41,141 nucleotides of DNA from an uncultured Acetatifactor sp. (GCA_947594835.1 CANQEH010000024.1:1-41141); one strand, 5' to 3'; positions 14,687 through 23,698 are shown, numbered from the stretch's first letter. Program-made: numbers and translations. Notes: a model not told the origin generated them from the letters alone.

Positions 14687-16747
14687 GTGAAGGATCGGAA
14701 AATGAGCACTGTGATCACCGCCACGGTGTCTTTGGTGGCGGCGGTATGTATTTTGTTCCTCTTTTTGATGGCAAGCAACAATATGACGGTGGCGATGCGG
14801 GAGACGGCCATGAACAACATGGAGACTTCCTTACACGCCCGGGCAGAGCTACTGGAACAGTATGTGGCCCAGGCGGAGGCTTTGATGGTCTCCTACGGGA
14901 AGGCCCCCATCGTGGCCAGGCTTTTGGAAGGCGAGAACGGGGTCACGCAGCCCGACGCGGATGTGACGGCCCAGGCCCAGGCATATACGGAGGCCTACTT
15001 CGCAGGCCTGTCCGGCTGGGAGGGGATCTACATCGCAGGGTGGGATTCCCATGTGCTCACCCATTCCAATCCCGCCGTTGTGGGCATCTATACCCGGGAG
15101 GGGGAGCCGCTTAAGCAGCTCCAGGACGCGATTTTGGCTTCCGGGGACATCTATAACACCGGGATCATGGTCTCCCCTGCGTCCCAGCAGCTGACCATCT
15201 CCCTTTACAGCCCCGTGTACGGCGACGGCGGCAAGCTTCTGGGCTATGTGGGCGGCGGGCAGTTTGCCTCCAGCCTCACCGCGCCTCTGGAAAATCTGGT
15301 GGTAAACGGCCTGGAGAACGCGGCGGACTATATGATCGACACCGTGGCTTCCACCTATATTTACAGCCAGGACGCCTCCCTGGCGGCAGCTCCCATCGAG
15401 GATCCCATGCTGCTTCAAGTGATCTCCCGGGTGGAAAGCGACCCTGCCGCGCTGGTGGGAGAGATAGAGTACACGGATGAATCGGGCGAGCCCTGCATCG
15501 CCATGTACCGGTATCTGCCCGACAGAAAGTGGGCGGTGGTGCTGACCGACACGGAGAGCGAGATCTACAGCCAGGCCAACGCAAGCCGGGTGGTCTTCGG
15601 GCTGATCTGTGTGGGCGCTTTCGCGCTGATCGCAGCGCTTTCCTTCGTGGCCGTGAAGGTGTGCGTGAAACCCCTTGGGGTGGTGGAGCGCTCCATCTCC
15701 CGGTTAGAGACGCTGGATCTGACCTTCCCGGAGGAGATGAAGGGATATGTGGGCGGAAAGAGCGAGACGGGCAAGATCGCCACGGCGATGGAATCCCTGT
15801 ACGATACCCTGCGCACGATCGTGACCACGCTGCGGGGCTGCACGGAGTCCCTGAGCACTTCCACCGGCAAGATGATGGAGGCCACCCGTACCATGGTGGA
15901 ATGCGTGGGGGATAACTCCGCCACCACCCAGGAGCTGGCCGCCGGGATCATCACCACCAACGAGGCCATCGAGAACGTGGTGGAGGAAGTGGCGACGATT
16001 TCCGAGCTGGTGCGCCATGTGGAGGAAAAGGTGCAGACGGGGGACGAGAGAAGCGGAAGGCTGCTGCGCGCCGCTGCCGCCATGAAGAATATGGCGGAGA
16101 GCACCCTGGGCGAAACCGAAGAAAAGATCGGGAAAAACAGGAAGAACGTGGAAGCGGCCATGGTCAACCTGCAGTCCCTGACCCGCATCAACGATATGGC
16201 CCAGCAGATTCTGGAAATTGCCGACCAGACCAACCTGCTCTCCTTAAACGCCTCCATCGAGGCTGCCAGGGCAGGGGATCAGGGCCGCGGGTTTGCAGTG
16301 GTGGCCCAGGAGATCGGGAACCTGGCCCTCAGCTCTTCCTCCACCGCAAGGCAGATTTCGGATATCTGCGGCGAGATCAATACCAACATCCAGAACGTGC
16401 AGGATTGTGTGAATGAAATCATCGACTTCATGGAAGGGGATGTGGCGGATAAATTTAAGGACTTCGTGGGTATCGCCAGCGAGTACAGCGGTTCCGTGGA
16501 GGCCATCCGGGAGGCCATCGGCGAGATCCGGGAGACTTCCAACGGGGTTGTGTCCTCCGTGGCCAGCATCCGCGACCGCATGGACGTGATCAAGACCGCC
16601 TCTGGCGAGAACGAGGTGGGCGTGGAGGACATCGTCAGCAAGATCGAGCAGACCAGCACCACCGCCGAGGAACTGCAGAACGTGGGCGGGGCAAACCAGG
16701 AGAACGCCTCTGCGATCAGCGCCATTGTGGACAGATTTTTAGAGTAG
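14687..16747 (+). CDS. Methyl-accepting chemotaxis protein with Cache-type sensor domain
   Basis: This chemoreceptor is about 686 aa. TM1 (around residues 7-28) is followed by a large extracellular domain (30-300) of dCache type, with motifs such as [18 protein letters not shown] and [17 protein letters not shown] typical of amino-acid-binding sensors. TM2 (about 301-327) and HAMP follow, then a long signalling domain with tip sequence [18 protein letters not shown] around residues 512-530 and [15 protein letters not shown]. The start is GTG 14687 with AAGGAG 6 bp upstream; an upstream GTG at 14660 lacks a ribosome binding site. There is no CheR-binding pentapeptide. Ligand is not deducible. 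It shares little sensor sequence with the receptor at 2401-4503. Confidence 0.92.
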   Translation: MKDRKMSTVITATVSLVAAVCILFLFLMASNNMTVAMRETAMNNMETSLHARAELLEQYVAQAEALMVSYGKAPIVARLLEGENGVTQPDADVTAQAQAYTEAYFAGLSGWEGIYIAGWDSHVLTHSNPAVVGIYTREGEPLKQLQDAILASGDIYNTGIMVSPASQQLTISLYSPVYGDGGKLLGYVGGGQFASSLTAPLENLVVNGLENAADYMIDTVASTYIYSQDASLAAAPIEDPMLLQVISRVESDPAALVGEIEYTDESGEPCIAMYRYLPDRKWAVVLTDTESEIYSQANASRVVFGLICVGAFALIAALSFVAVKVCVKPLGVVERSISRLETLDLTFPEEMKGYVGGKSETGKIATAMESLYDTLRTIVTTLRGCTESLSTSTGKMMEATRTMVECVGDNSATTQELAAGIITTNEAIENVVEEVATISELVRHVEEKVQTGDERSGRLLRAAAAMKNMAESTLGETEEKIGKNRKNVEAAMVNLQSLTRINDMAQQILEIADQTNLLSLNASIEAARAGDQGRGFAVVAQEIGNLALSSSSTARQISDICGEINTNIQNVQDCVNEIIDFMEGDVADKFKDFVGIASEYSGSVEAIREAIGEIRETSNGVVSSVASIRDRMDVIKTASGENEVGVEDIVSKIEQTSTTAEELQNVGGANQENASAISAIVDRFLE

Positions 16748-16771
16748 ATTTTCCGGGCAGCCCAAAAAGGC

Positions 16772-16800
16772 TTTACAAGCCGGAAAAAAAGTATTATGAT
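16772..16800 (+). promoter_or_regulatory. Promoter of the thrS T-box transcript
   Basis: TTTACA (16772-16777), 17 bp, TATGAT (16795-16800). Transcription would begin near 16807, just before the T-box stem I. Confidence 0.7.
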
Positions 16801-16807
16801 AATATCT

Positions 16808-17070
16808 ACCCAGATGAGAAAACGTTGACGAGGACAGTAGGGCGTCAGAAGGCACCAGAGAGGGCCGCCCGCCGAAGAGGCGGCGCTGGAAGCGGCCCGG
16901 CCTGCAGATGCATCCGAAGACCACCTCAGAGTGACTCCAATCCAGTCCGGCAGCTGCCGTTATCAGCAAAGGAAGGTGGCAGGGAAGCCGTGTTTGGAAG
17001 GCGCTCTGCAACAAGGGTGGAACCGCGTAGCTTACGTCCCTTGCAATGGAAAGATTGCAAGGGACTTTTT
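16808..17070 (+). promoter_or_regulatory. T-box riboswitch (tRNA-Thr sensing) upstream of thrS
   Basis: The leader contains the conserved T-box sequence AAGGGTGGAACCGCG at 17013-17027, followed by the competing terminator. Stem I starts near 16826 and includes the AGTA element and AGAGAG before a GC-rich apical hairpin. On the descending side the sequence CCGAAGACCACC places a likely specifier codon ACC (Thr) at 16920-16922, followed by A as usual. Uncharged tRNA-Thr would pair with the specifier and the antiterminator bulge, allowing read-through into thrS. T-box identity is seen directly; the specifier position is inferred. Confidence 0.92.
17036..17070 (+). terminator. Regulated terminator of the thrS T-box
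   Basis: A perfect 12-bp stem GTCCCTTGCAAT (17036-17047) / ATTGCAAGGGAC (17054-17065) with loop GGAAAG is followed by five T residues. It competes with the antiterminator formed by the T-box sequence. Confidence 0.93.
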
Positions 17071-17125
17071 GCGTGGCGGACAAAAAGGCGGGAAGAAGAC
17101 CGCGGAAGAGAAGAGGAGGAAAGGC

Positions 17126-19087
17126 ATGAAAATCACATTGAAGGACGGCTCCGTAAAAGAGTATCAGGAGAAGAAAAGCGTCTATGAGATTGCACTGGAT
17201 ATCAGCGAAGGGCTGGCAAGGGCGGCCTGCTGCGCCAAGGTAAACGGGAAGGTGGTGGATCTGCGCACAGAGCTCTCCGAGGACTGTGAGCTGGCCATCT
17301 GCACCGCGGCGGACAAGGAGGGGCTGGCAGCCCTGCGCCACACTGCCTCCCATGTGCTGGCACAGGCGGTCAAGCGCGTCTTCCCGGAGGCAAAGCTGAC
17401 CATCGGCCCCAGCATCGACACGGGCTTTTACTATGACTTTGACCATGCGCCGTTTTCCAGGGAGGACCTGGACGCCCTGGAGGCAGAGATGAAAAAAATC
17501 GTGAAGGCGGGGGAGAAGCTGGAGAAATTTACCCTGCCCCGGGAGGAGGCCATCCGCTTCATGGAGGAGCGCGAGGAGCCCTACAAGGTGGAACTGATCC
17601 GGGATCTGCCCCAGGATGCGGAGATCTCTTTCTACCGGCAGGGAGATTTTGTGGACTTGTGCGCAGGCCCCCATCTGATGAGCACCAAGGGCGTGAAGGC
17701 CTTTAAGCTGACGTCTTCCTCCATGGCTTATTGGAGGGGAAAATCGGAAAACGCCATGCTGCAGAGGATTTACGGCACCGCCTTTGCCAAAAAGGAGGAG
17801 CTGGAGGAGTATCTGGCCTACTGGGAGAATGTGAAAAACAGGGATCACAATAAGCTGGGCCGGGAGATGGGGCTTTTCACCACGGTGGACGTGATCGGGC
17901 AGGGTCTGCCCCTTCTGATGCCCAAGGGCGCAAAGATCATCCAGACCATGCAGCGCTGGATCGAGGACGAGGAGGAAAAGCGGGGGTATCTCAGGACAAG
18001 GACGCCCCTCATGGCAAAGAGCGACCTGTATAAGATCTCCGGCCATTGGGATCACTATAAAGAAGGGATGTTTGTGCTGGGGGATGAGGAGAAGGACAAG
18101 GAAGTGCTGGCGCTGCGGCCCATGACCTGCCCCTTCCAGTATTATGTGTACAAGGCTTCCCAGCACTCCTACAGGGATCTGCCCCTGCGCTACGGCGAGA
18201 CTTCTACCCTGTTCCGCAACGAGGACTCCGGGGAGATGCACGGCCTGACCAGGGTGCGGCAGTTTACCATTTCCGAGGGACACCTGATCGTGCGCCCCGA
18301 CCAGATGGTGCAGGAGTTTAAGGACTGCCTGGCGCTGGCAAAGTACTGCCTCACCGTGCTGGGCGTGGAGGAGGACGTGACATACCACCTCTCCAAATGG
18401 GATCCTGACAACCGGGAGAAATACATCGGGGAGCCCGAGGTGTGGGAGGAGACCCAGGAGCACATCCGCCAGATTCTGACAGAGCTTGGCATCCGTTTTT
18501 CGGAGGAGGTGGGGGAGGCCGCCTTTTACGGCCCCAAGGTGGACATCAACGCCCGCAATGTCTACGGCAAGGAAGACACCATGATCACCATCCAGTGGGA
18601 CGCCCTGCTGGCGGAGCAGTTTGATATGTACTACATCGACCAGAACGGGGATAAGGTGCGGCCCTATATCATCCACAGGACTTCCATGGGCTGCTACGAG
18701 CGCACCCTGGCCTGGCTCATCGAAAAATACGAGGGGAAATTCCCCACCTGGCTTTGCCCTGAACAGGTGCGCGTGCTGCCCATCTCCGAAAAGTACGGGG
18801 ATTACGCAAAAAAGGTGGAGAGCGAATTGAAGGAGAACGGCATCCTGGCCACAGTGGACAACCGCTCCGAAAAGATCGGCTTTAAGATCAGGGAAGCCCG
18901 TCTCGACAAGCTGCCCTATATGCTTGTGGTAGGGCAGAAAGAGGAGGAGGAAAACCTGGTGAGCGTGCGGAGCCGCTTTGCCGGGGACGAGGGCCAGAAG
19001 AGCTTAGAGGAATTTATCGGCCAGATCTGTAAGGAGATCCGCACCAAGGAGATCCGGAAGGAGACTGCCGAGACACAGGAGGCATAA
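17126..19087 (+). CDS. thrS: Threonine--tRNA ligase
   Basis: This class II aminoacyl-tRNA synthetase (653 aa) charges tRNA-Thr with threonine in the cytoplasm. Domains in order: TGS (1-60), the SAD editing domain with LRHTASHVLAQAVKRVFP and its Zn-type HxxxH, catalytic core, and C-terminal anticodon-binding domain (about 545-645). Catalytic zinc ligands are visible at C335 (RPMTCPFQ) and H386 (SEGHLIV), with a third His at 517 in IIHRTSMGCYER. The ATG at 17126 follows AGAGGAGGAAAGG. The longer frame reaches back into the T-box and is rejected. Length is normal for the family. Expression should rise when threonine is scarce through the T-box. Confidence 0.98.
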   Translation: MKITLKDGSVKEYQEKKSVYEIALDISEGLARAACCAKVNGKVVDLRTELSEDCELAICTAADKEGLAALRHTASHVLAQAVKRVFPEAKLTIGPSIDTGFYYDFDHAPFSREDLDALEAEMKKIVKAGEKLEKFTLPREEAIRFMEEREEPYKVELIRDLPQDAEISFYRQGDFVDLCAGPHLMSTKGVKAFKLTSSSMAYWRGKSENAMLQRIYGTAFAKKEELEEYLAYWENVKNRDHNKLGREMGLFTTVDVIGQGLPLLMPKGAKIIQTMQRWIEDEEEKRGYLRTRTPLMAKSDLYKISGHWDHYKEGMFVLGDEEKDKEVLALRPMTCPFQYYVYKASQHSYRDLPLRYGETSTLFRNEDSGEMHGLTRVRQFTISEGHLIVRPDQMVQEFKDCLALAKYCLTVLGVEEDVTYHLSKWDPDNREKYIGEPEVWEETQEHIRQILTELGIRFSEEVGEAAFYGPKVDINARNVYGKEDTMITIQWDALLAEQFDMYYIDQNGDKVRPYIIHRTSMGCYERTLAWLIEKYEGKFPTWLCPEQVRVLPISEKYGDYAKKVESELKENGILATVDNRSEKIGFKIREARLDKLPYMLVVGQKEEEENLVSVRSRFAGDEGQKSLEEFIGQICKEIRTKEIRKETAETQEA

Positions 19088-19106
19088 AATCAATCAAATA
19101 AAAATG

Positions 19107-19181
19107 GCCCGGGCGAGCGCAGGGAGGAATAGGCGTCCACTGATGTGTGAATACTAAAGGGGACGGCGATCGAACGGGCCT
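19107..19181 (+). other. Intergenic stretch with a GGCCCG/CGGGCC inverted repeat
   Basis: Between thrS and the DUF1540 gene (19088-19252) there is no convincing promoter or terminator. A 6-bp inverted repeat, GGCCCG at 19107-19112 and CGGGCC at 19176-19181, could close a structured RNA, but the support is weak. Confidence 0.25.
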
Positions 19182-19252
19182 GCCGGGGGAACCTCATTTC
19201 CGAAGGCGGGCGCAGAGTTGCGCAGCAAAGCAGCGCGGAAAGAGAGGAAATG

Positions 19253-19573
19253 ATGGCAGACTTAAAATGTTCGGCGGAAAACTGTATCTACAACGAGGCG
19301 TGCCTGTGTGCCAAGGGGGATATCATGGTAGGCGGCAGACGCGCCTGTGACTGCGGCGAGACCTGCTGTGAGAGCTTCCAGCAAAAGCGGGAAGGGGCGG
19401 ACTCATTCAAAAGCTCCGTGACCCATCCCAGCCCCACCATCAGCATTGACTGCGAGGCGGTGAAGTGCATCTATAATTCCAACTACAAGTGCCATGCGGA
19501 TCATGTGGACATTTCGGGAAATCAGGCAAGCAGCAGCAGACAGACCTGCTGCGCCACTTTTTCGGAGCGCTGA
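19253..19573 (+). CDS. DUF1540 domain protein (two Cys-rich repeats)
   Basis: This 106-residue protein consists of two DUF1540 modules. The first (about 4-45) has C-x4-C, then CLC, CDC and CC in CSAENCIYNEACLC and CDCGETCCESF. The second (about 65-104) has CEAVKCIYNSNYKC and QTCCATF. Such cysteine patterns suggest metal binding, but no function is established to my knowledge. It has no signal peptide. ATG 19253 is preferred over the adjacent ATG 19250 because the GAGAGG site lies 5 bp upstream of it. It is followed by a long GC-rich hairpin and then the promoter of the EAL gene. Confidence 0.85.
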   Translation: MADLKCSAENCIYNEACLCAKGDIMVGGRRACDCGETCCESFQQKREGADSFKSSVTHPSPTISIDCEAVKCIYNSNYKCHADHVDISGNQASSSRQTCCATFSER

Positions 19574-19589
19574 GCATGAGGCAGACGAT

Positions 19590-19641
19590 GCCGCCCGGCC
19601 CGGCCAGACCCTTTTGAAAGGGCCTGACGGCGCCGGGCGGC
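19590..19641 (+). other. Long two-tier hairpin after the DUF1540 gene
   Basis: A perfect 10-bp outer stem GCCGCCCGGC (19590-19599) / GCCGGGCGGC (19632-19641) encloses a second stem, CCCTTT/AAAGGG (19609-19614 with 19617-19622). It begins 17 bp after the stop. No T-tract follows, so it is a structured 3' end or a Rho-independent terminator lacking its tail. Confidence 0.45.
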
Positions 19642-19741
19642 GCTGCGTATGGGCCCCGGGACGGGCGGAGGGGAACAGGAACCGTTTCGCCAAAAACCGG
19701 GCCGTTTCGACGAAATCCTGAGTCTTTTTCCACGGCAAAAA

Positions 19742-19770
19742 TTGACAGGCGCAACGTTTGATGATATAAT
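19742..19770 (+). promoter_or_regulatory. Consensus sigma-A promoter of the GGDEF-EAL gene
   Basis: TTGACA (19742-19747), 17 bp, TATAAT (19765-19770), with extended -10 TG at 19762-19763: a perfect match to consensus. The start codon is at 19813. Confidence 0.92.
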
Positions 19771-19812
19771 GTCTGCACAAAAATTCGTTTTTGACTTCAA
19801 AGGAGAAAAGGA

Positions 19813-22146
19813 ATGTTCCGCTGGCTGATACTTCTGCTAATTGCGTTGACCATTGCCATGATCGTCTGCGTGAGGATTCTGGACAGAAATCTGGTCAAAA
19901 ACCTGGCCAAAAACAGGAAGACGGTGGTCCACCTGATCTGGAATGCCGTTTTCACCGTGGTGTGCTATACGGTCTTCCTCCTGATCCCGCCCTGGTACGA
20001 AAGGGCGGCGGCCTTTGCAAGCAGTTTTTATTACATCGCCACAGACTGGCTGGTGGTGCATCTTGTACTGTTTTGCGTCTCTTATACCAGAAGGGAGTAT
20101 GCTGCCAGGCTGCCCCGGCGTCTCATCGGGATGCTGGCGGGGGCGGACTCCGCTTCCCTTCTGATCAATCCCTTTACCCATCATATGTATCGCCTCAACT
20201 TAAGCGGCCCGGGGGGGTGGGGCACAAGCTGCTGGAAGATCCAGGTGAAGCTCCCCCACGTCGCCCACAGGGTCTTTGTCTATGCCCTTGCGGCCTACAG
20301 CCTTTTTCTGCTTTTTTCCAGAATGCTCCAGGTGCCGGACATCTATAAGAGAAAATACGGCAGCATCCTGCTCCACACCCTGATGGTGCTGGTGATCAAC
20401 CTCATTTGTCTGGCGCTGCACACCCGGTACGATTACTCGGTGATTCTCTACGCCTCCCTGGCAATGGTCATCTCCTACCTGGTGATGTACGCCACGCCCA
20501 GGATCCTTTTGGAGCGGATCGTGGGCACCGTGGTGGAGGATTCCTTTATCGGTCTGTTCGCCTACGACAAGGACGGCCACTGTGTGGAAACCAACCAGAT
20601 CGCCAGGGAACTTCTGGCCGTGGAGGGGGATATCCAGGCCGCGGCGGAAGCGTATCTGGCCCGCTGGAAGGAAGAGCACGGGGACGAAGATTCCCCGGCG
20701 GGGGGCGAAGAACAGGTTCTGGAGCGGGACGGGAAAAAGCTCTACCTGTACATCACCTACCAGAAATTTTTAGACGCCAAAGGGCGGCTGCAGGGAAGCT
20801 GCTTCCGGTTTGAAGACCGCACCCAGATGGTGGAGAAGTTCCAGGAGGAGCAGTACAAGGCCAGCCACGATCTGCTCACCGGGCTGTTAAACCGCAGCGC
20901 ATTTGAGCAGCGGGTCAGGCAGATCCTCTCGGAGGCCACGGAGCCCTACTGTATGCTCAGCACCAACATCAAGGATTTCAAGCTGATCAACGAGCTCTAT
21001 GGGGCGGAGGTGGGAGACAGACTTCTGATTGCCCAGGCGCAGGAGATCCAGAAGGTGGCGGTGGAGGAATCTGTCAGCGCCCGCCTTTACGCCGACCGCT
21101 TCTGCAGTCTGATCCCCAGGCGGTGCTTCCAGGAGGATCATATCACGGAGCATATGGCCGTGGTGGTGGAGCAGGGCCCGGGAAAGGCCTTCCGGCTCCA
21201 CTATTACATCGGCGTCTACGATATCGTAGATGTGGACGAGCCGGTGTGGACCATGTATGACAAGGCCAGCATGGCCATCGAAACCATCCGGGGGGACTAT
21301 GAGAAGTTCATCAGCTACTACCGGGAGGAAGTGATGCAGCACATGATGGAGGAGAAGGAGGTGCTGGGGGACTTTGACAAGGCACTTGCGGAGCGGCAGT
21401 TCCAGATGTATCTGCAGCCCCAGATCGACCGAAACGGGGACACGGTGGGCGCGGAGGCGCTGGTGCGCTGGGCCCATCCGGGGAAGGGCATGGTCAACCC
21501 TGCGCTCTTTATCCCGGCCTTAGAGCGGGCGGGCCTCATCTATCGGCTGGATCTGTATATGTGGGAAAACGCGGCGGAGAGGTTGCAGGAGTGGAAGCGG
21601 CAGGGCTGGGAGGATCTCTCCATCGCCGTGAACATTTCCGCCAAGGACTTTTTCTACATCGACGTCTGCCAGTCCTTCCGGAGACTGATGGACAAATATG
21701 ATTTCTGCCCAAAGAACTTAAAGCTGGAGATCACGGAATCAGCTCTGATGGAGAATATGCGGGAGAACATGAAGACCCTGGACGGCCTGCACGAGCTGGG
21801 CTTTGACATTGAACTGGACGATTTCGGCACGGGCTATTCCTCCCTGGGGATGCTCAAAGACGTCCATGCGGATATCTTAAAGCTGGACATGGTCTTTCTG
21901 CGGGATACCCAGAATGCGGACCGCAACAAGGTGATCTTAAAGAACATCATCGCCATGGCGGACGATCTGGGGATGGCGGTCATCTCCGAGGGCGTGGAGA
22001 CCCAGGCCCAGGTGGACTTCCTGCGGCAGATGGGCTGCGATATGTTCCAGGGGTTCTATTTTGCAAAGCCCATGAGCGTGGAAGAATTTGAAAAAAATTT
22101 AAGACAAAGGGCATTGACACGCCGGGAAAACTGTGTTAGTCTATAG
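19813..22146 (+). CDS. Membrane protein with 7TM, PAS, degenerate GGDEF and intact EAL domains
   Basis: This 777-residue protein is predicted to degrade cyclic di-GMP to pGpG. The N-terminal region (1-230) holds about seven hydrophobic segments like the 7TM module found before histidine kinases and cyclases. A PAS-like part follows (about 235-335). The GGDEF domain (about 350-500) keeps LLTGLLNRSAFE but the active-site loop reads RLYADRFC, so cyclase activity is unlikely. The EAL domain (about 515-770) has E548 in EALVRW, plus NIS, LEITES, ELDDFGTGYSS, KLD, EGVET and QGFYFAKP, so it looks catalytically intact. The ATG at 19813 has AAAGGAGAAAAGGA upstream. The infC promoter lies inside its last codons. 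Confidence 0.93.
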   Translation: MFRWLILLLIALTIAMIVCVRILDRNLVKNLAKNRKTVVHLIWNAVFTVVCYTVFLLIPPWYERAAAFASSFYYIATDWLVVHLVLFCVSYTRREYAARLPRRLIGMLAGADSASLLINPFTHHMYRLNLSGPGGWGTSCWKIQVKLPHVAHRVFVYALAAYSLFLLFSRMLQVPDIYKRKYGSILLHTLMVLVINLICLALHTRYDYSVILYASLAMVISYLVMYATPRILLERIVGTVVEDSFIGLFAYDKDGHCVETNQIARELLAVEGDIQAAAEAYLARWKEEHGDEDSPAGGEEQVLERDGKKLYLYITYQKFLDAKGRLQGSCFRFEDRTQMVEKFQEEQYKASHDLLTGLLNRSAFEQRVRQILSEATEPYCMLSTNIKDFKLINELYGAEVGDRLLIAQAQEIQKVAVEESVSARLYADRFCSLIPRRCFQEDHITEHMAVVVEQGPGKAFRLHYYIGVYDIVDVDEPVWTMYDKASMAIETIRGDYEKFISYYREEVMQHMMEEKEVLGDFDKALAERQFQMYLQPQIDRNGDTVGAEALVRWAHPGKGMVNPALFIPALERAGLIYRLDLYMWENAAERLQEWKRQGWEDLSIAVNISAKDFFYIDVCQSFRRLMDKYDFCPKNLKLEITESALMENMRENMKTLDGLHELGFDIELDDFGTGYSSLGMLKDVHADILKLDMVFLRDTQNADRNKVILKNIIAMADDLGMAVISEGVETQAQVDFLRQMGCDMFQGFYFAKPMSVEEFEKNLRQRALTRRENCVSL
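22114..22142 (+). promoter_or_regulatory. Promoter of the infC-rpmI-rplT operon
   Basis: TTGACA (22114-22119), 17 bp, TAGTCT (22137-22142) with an extended -10 TG at 22134-22135. It lies within the last codons of the upstream GGDEF-EAL gene, whose stop is at 22144-22146. The -10 is weak but the -35 is perfect. Confidence 0.65.
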
Positions 22147-22148
22147 AA

Positions 22149-22349
22149 GCGTCCGAAGACGCGAGCAACAAGCAGAGTATCCACTCTCACCTTACGGCCC
22201 GGGGCCAGTAAGCGTTCATCATTCCAGCCGATGTGTTTTTGGGAAAACGGCGGCGTATGGCGGCTGTCATTGTGCCGCGGCGCAGGGTAAGGATTGTAAG
22301 TGGATAGCCATGCTGTCCACTTTTTCTTGTGTATGGGAGGTATAAGGCC
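22149..22349 (+). promoter_or_regulatory. L20-type leader (attenuator) of infC-rpmI-rplT
   Basis: The 200-bp leader between promoter and infC matches the Firmicutes ribosomal protein L20 leader in position and logic. A terminator, AGTGGATAGC (22299-22308) / GCTGTCCACT (22312-22321), all paired with one G-T wobble, is followed by TTTTT. Its 5' arm can instead pair with TATCCACT at 22178-22185, a perfect 8-bp complement to AGTGGATA, giving an antiterminator. L20 binding would favour the terminator. The pairings are seen; regulation by L20 is inferred from the known family. Confidence 0.8.
22299..22325 (+). terminator. Attenuator terminator in the infC leader
   Basis: A 10-bp stem (22299-22308 with 22312-22321) with a 3-base loop CAT and a T run to 22325 lies 25 bp before infC. 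It is the off-state terminator of the L20 leader. Confidence 0.85.
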
Positions 22350-22856
22350 ATTAGCGACTTAATGATCAACGAGCAGATTAGAGACAAGGAGATCCGCCTC
22401 ATCGGTGAGAACGGGGAGCAGCTGGGGATCATGTCCTCCAGGGACGCCATGCGGATGGCAGAGGAGGCAGGGCTTGACCTGGTGAAGATCGCGCCCACCG
22501 CAAAGCCCCCGGTGTGTAAGATCGTAGACTACGGCAAGTTCAAGTACGAGCAGGTCAGAAAAGAGAAGGAAGCCCGCAAGAAGCAGAAGATCGTGGAGAT
22601 CAAGGAAATCCGTCTCTCTCCCAACATTGACAAGAACGACTTAAATACCAAGGTGAACGCGGCCAGGAAGTTTCTGACCAAGGGCGACAAGGTAAAGGTG
22701 ACGCTGCGCTTCAGGGGCCGTGAGATGGCGCATATGAACACCAGCAGGCACATTCTGGATGATTTTGCCCAGAGCGTGGCCGATATCGCCGTGATCGAAA
22801 AGGCTCCCAAGGTTGAGGGGCGCACCATGACCATGTTTTTAACTGAGAAGCGGTAA
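22350..22856 (+). CDS. infC: Translation initiation factor IF-3, ATT start codon
   Basis: IF-3 binds the 30S subunit, prevents 50S joining and proofreads start codons. The 168-residue product has the N-domain (LMINEQIRDKEIRLIG) and C-domain (PNIDKNDLNTKVNAARKFL, KVTLRFRGREM) in usual order and length. The start is read as the rare codon ATT at 22350, because GGGAGG at 22335-22340 is 9 bp upstream, while ATG 22362 is 21 bp away and the in-frame GTG at 22329 lies before the ribosome binding site. AUU starts in infC are known to allow IF-3 autoregulation through start-codon discrimination. First gene of infC-rpmI-rplT. Confidence 0.97.
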   Translation: MSDLMINEQIRDKEIRLIGENGEQLGIMSSRDAMRMAEEAGLDLVKIAPTAKPPVCKIVDYGKFKYEQVRKEKEARKKQKIVEIKEIRLSPNIDKNDLNTKVNAARKFLTKGDKVKVTLRFRGREMAHMNTSRHILDDFAQSVADIAVIEKAPKVEGRTMTMFLTEKR

Positions 22857-22905
22857 ACGCGGACGTTAAAATAGAAGATCAATCAAAGTTTAGGAGGAAA
22901 TCGTT

Positions 22906-23103
22906 ATGCCCAAAATGAAGACAAACAGGTCTGCTGCAAAGCGTTTTAAAGTAACCGGAACGGGTAAACTCAAGAGGAACAAGGCTTACAAGCGCCACAT
23001 CCTCACCAAGAAGAGCTCGAAGACGAAGCGCAATCTGAGAAAGCCTGCCATGACCGATTCGACGAACGTGAAGAACATGAAGAAGATTCTGCCCTATTTA
23101 TAA
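22906..23103 (+). CDS. rpmI: 50S ribosomal protein L35
   Basis: This is the small basic 65-residue L35 protein of the large ribosomal subunit. It starts [20 protein letters not shown] and contains the Lys/Arg-rich [20 protein letters not shown] core, normal in length. The ribosome binding site AGGAGGAAATCGTT precedes the ATG. It is the middle gene of the conserved infC-rpmI-rplT operon, 49 bp after infC and 20 bp before rplT. Confidence 0.99.
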   Translation: MPKMKTNRSAAKRFKVTGTGKLKRNKAYKRHILTKKSSKTKRNLRKPAMTDSTNVKNMKKILPYL

Positions 23104-23123
23104 TGGTGAGGAGGTAATAAGAG

Positions 23124-23480
23124 ATGGCAAGAATAAAGGGTGGCTTAAACGCCAAGAAAAAGCATAACAGGGTATTAAAGCTGGCAAAGGGTTACAGAGG
23201 AGCCCGCAGCAAACAGTATAGAGTGGCCAAGCAGTCGGTGATGCGTGCGCTTGCATCTTCCTATGCGGGAAGAAAGGAGAGGAAGCGTCAGTTCAGACAG
23301 CTCTGGATCGCCCGGATCAACGCGGCTGCAAGACTGAACGGCCTTTCTTACAGCAAGTTTATGTACGGCCTGAAGCTGGCTGGAGTTGAGGTGAACAGGA
23401 AGATGCTGGCAGAGCTGGCAGTCAACGACGCAGAAGGGTTTAAGACCCTGGCAGAGCTGGCAAAGAGCAAGGTGGCATAA
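23124..23480 (+). CDS. rplT: 50S ribosomal protein L20
   Basis: L20 (118 aa) binds 23S rRNA early in large-subunit assembly. It shows the family opening [19 protein letters not shown], the basic [21 protein letters not shown] helix and the [11 protein letters not shown] motif. The ATG follows GAGGAGGTAATAAGAG. In Firmicutes L20 represses its own operon by binding the infC leader, and the leader found at 22149-22349 fits this. No clear T-tract terminator follows, but strong hairpins lie in the next 200 bp. Confidence 0.99.
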   Translation: MARIKGGLNAKKKHNRVLKLAKGYRGARSKQYRVAKQSVMRALASSYAGRKERKRQFRQLWIARINAAARLNGLSYSKFMYGLKLAGVEVNRKMLAELAVNDAEGFKTLAELAKSKVA

Positions 23481-23599
23481 GACGCCGGCGGGCAAGGTTA
23501 TGCCAGTATTTCAGATATCGTCGGGACATTGATAGGCGGCAAATACCATCAGACGCCGGGGAGCGCAGCAATATCGCTGCGTCTGTCCGGGAAACGGAT

Positions 23600-23650
23600 C
23601 GATCCGCGCGGGAACACCGGCCCTGCAGAAGGGCTGGCGGAGGCGGATCG
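23600..23650 (+). other. Two-tier hairpin in the 3' region of the rplT operon
   Basis: An 8-bp outer stem CGATCCGC (23600-23607) / GCGGATCG (23643-23650) encloses an 8-bp inner stem CCGGCCCT (23617-23624) / AGGGCTGG (23630-23637). The 218-bp convergent gap (23481-23698) also holds CGCAGC/GCTGCG near 23564. No T-run follows, so this is a structured 3' end rather than a classic terminator. Confidence 0.4.
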
Positions 23651-23698
23651 GACGGTCTGAAGGGGTTTGACGCCTTTTTGAGTGAAAAGGAAGGCGCC

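Noticed and set aside
16739..18676. A 645-codon open frame on the minus strand opposite thrS
   Set aside because: It is a shadow of the GC-rich thrS codons. It has no ribosome binding site, reads through the T-box terminator region and its sequence (His/Leu/Gln-rich) matches no family.
22329..22331. GTG at 22329 as the infC start
   Set aside because: It lies upstream of the GGGAGG ribosome binding site and would add residues not found in IF-3 proteins.
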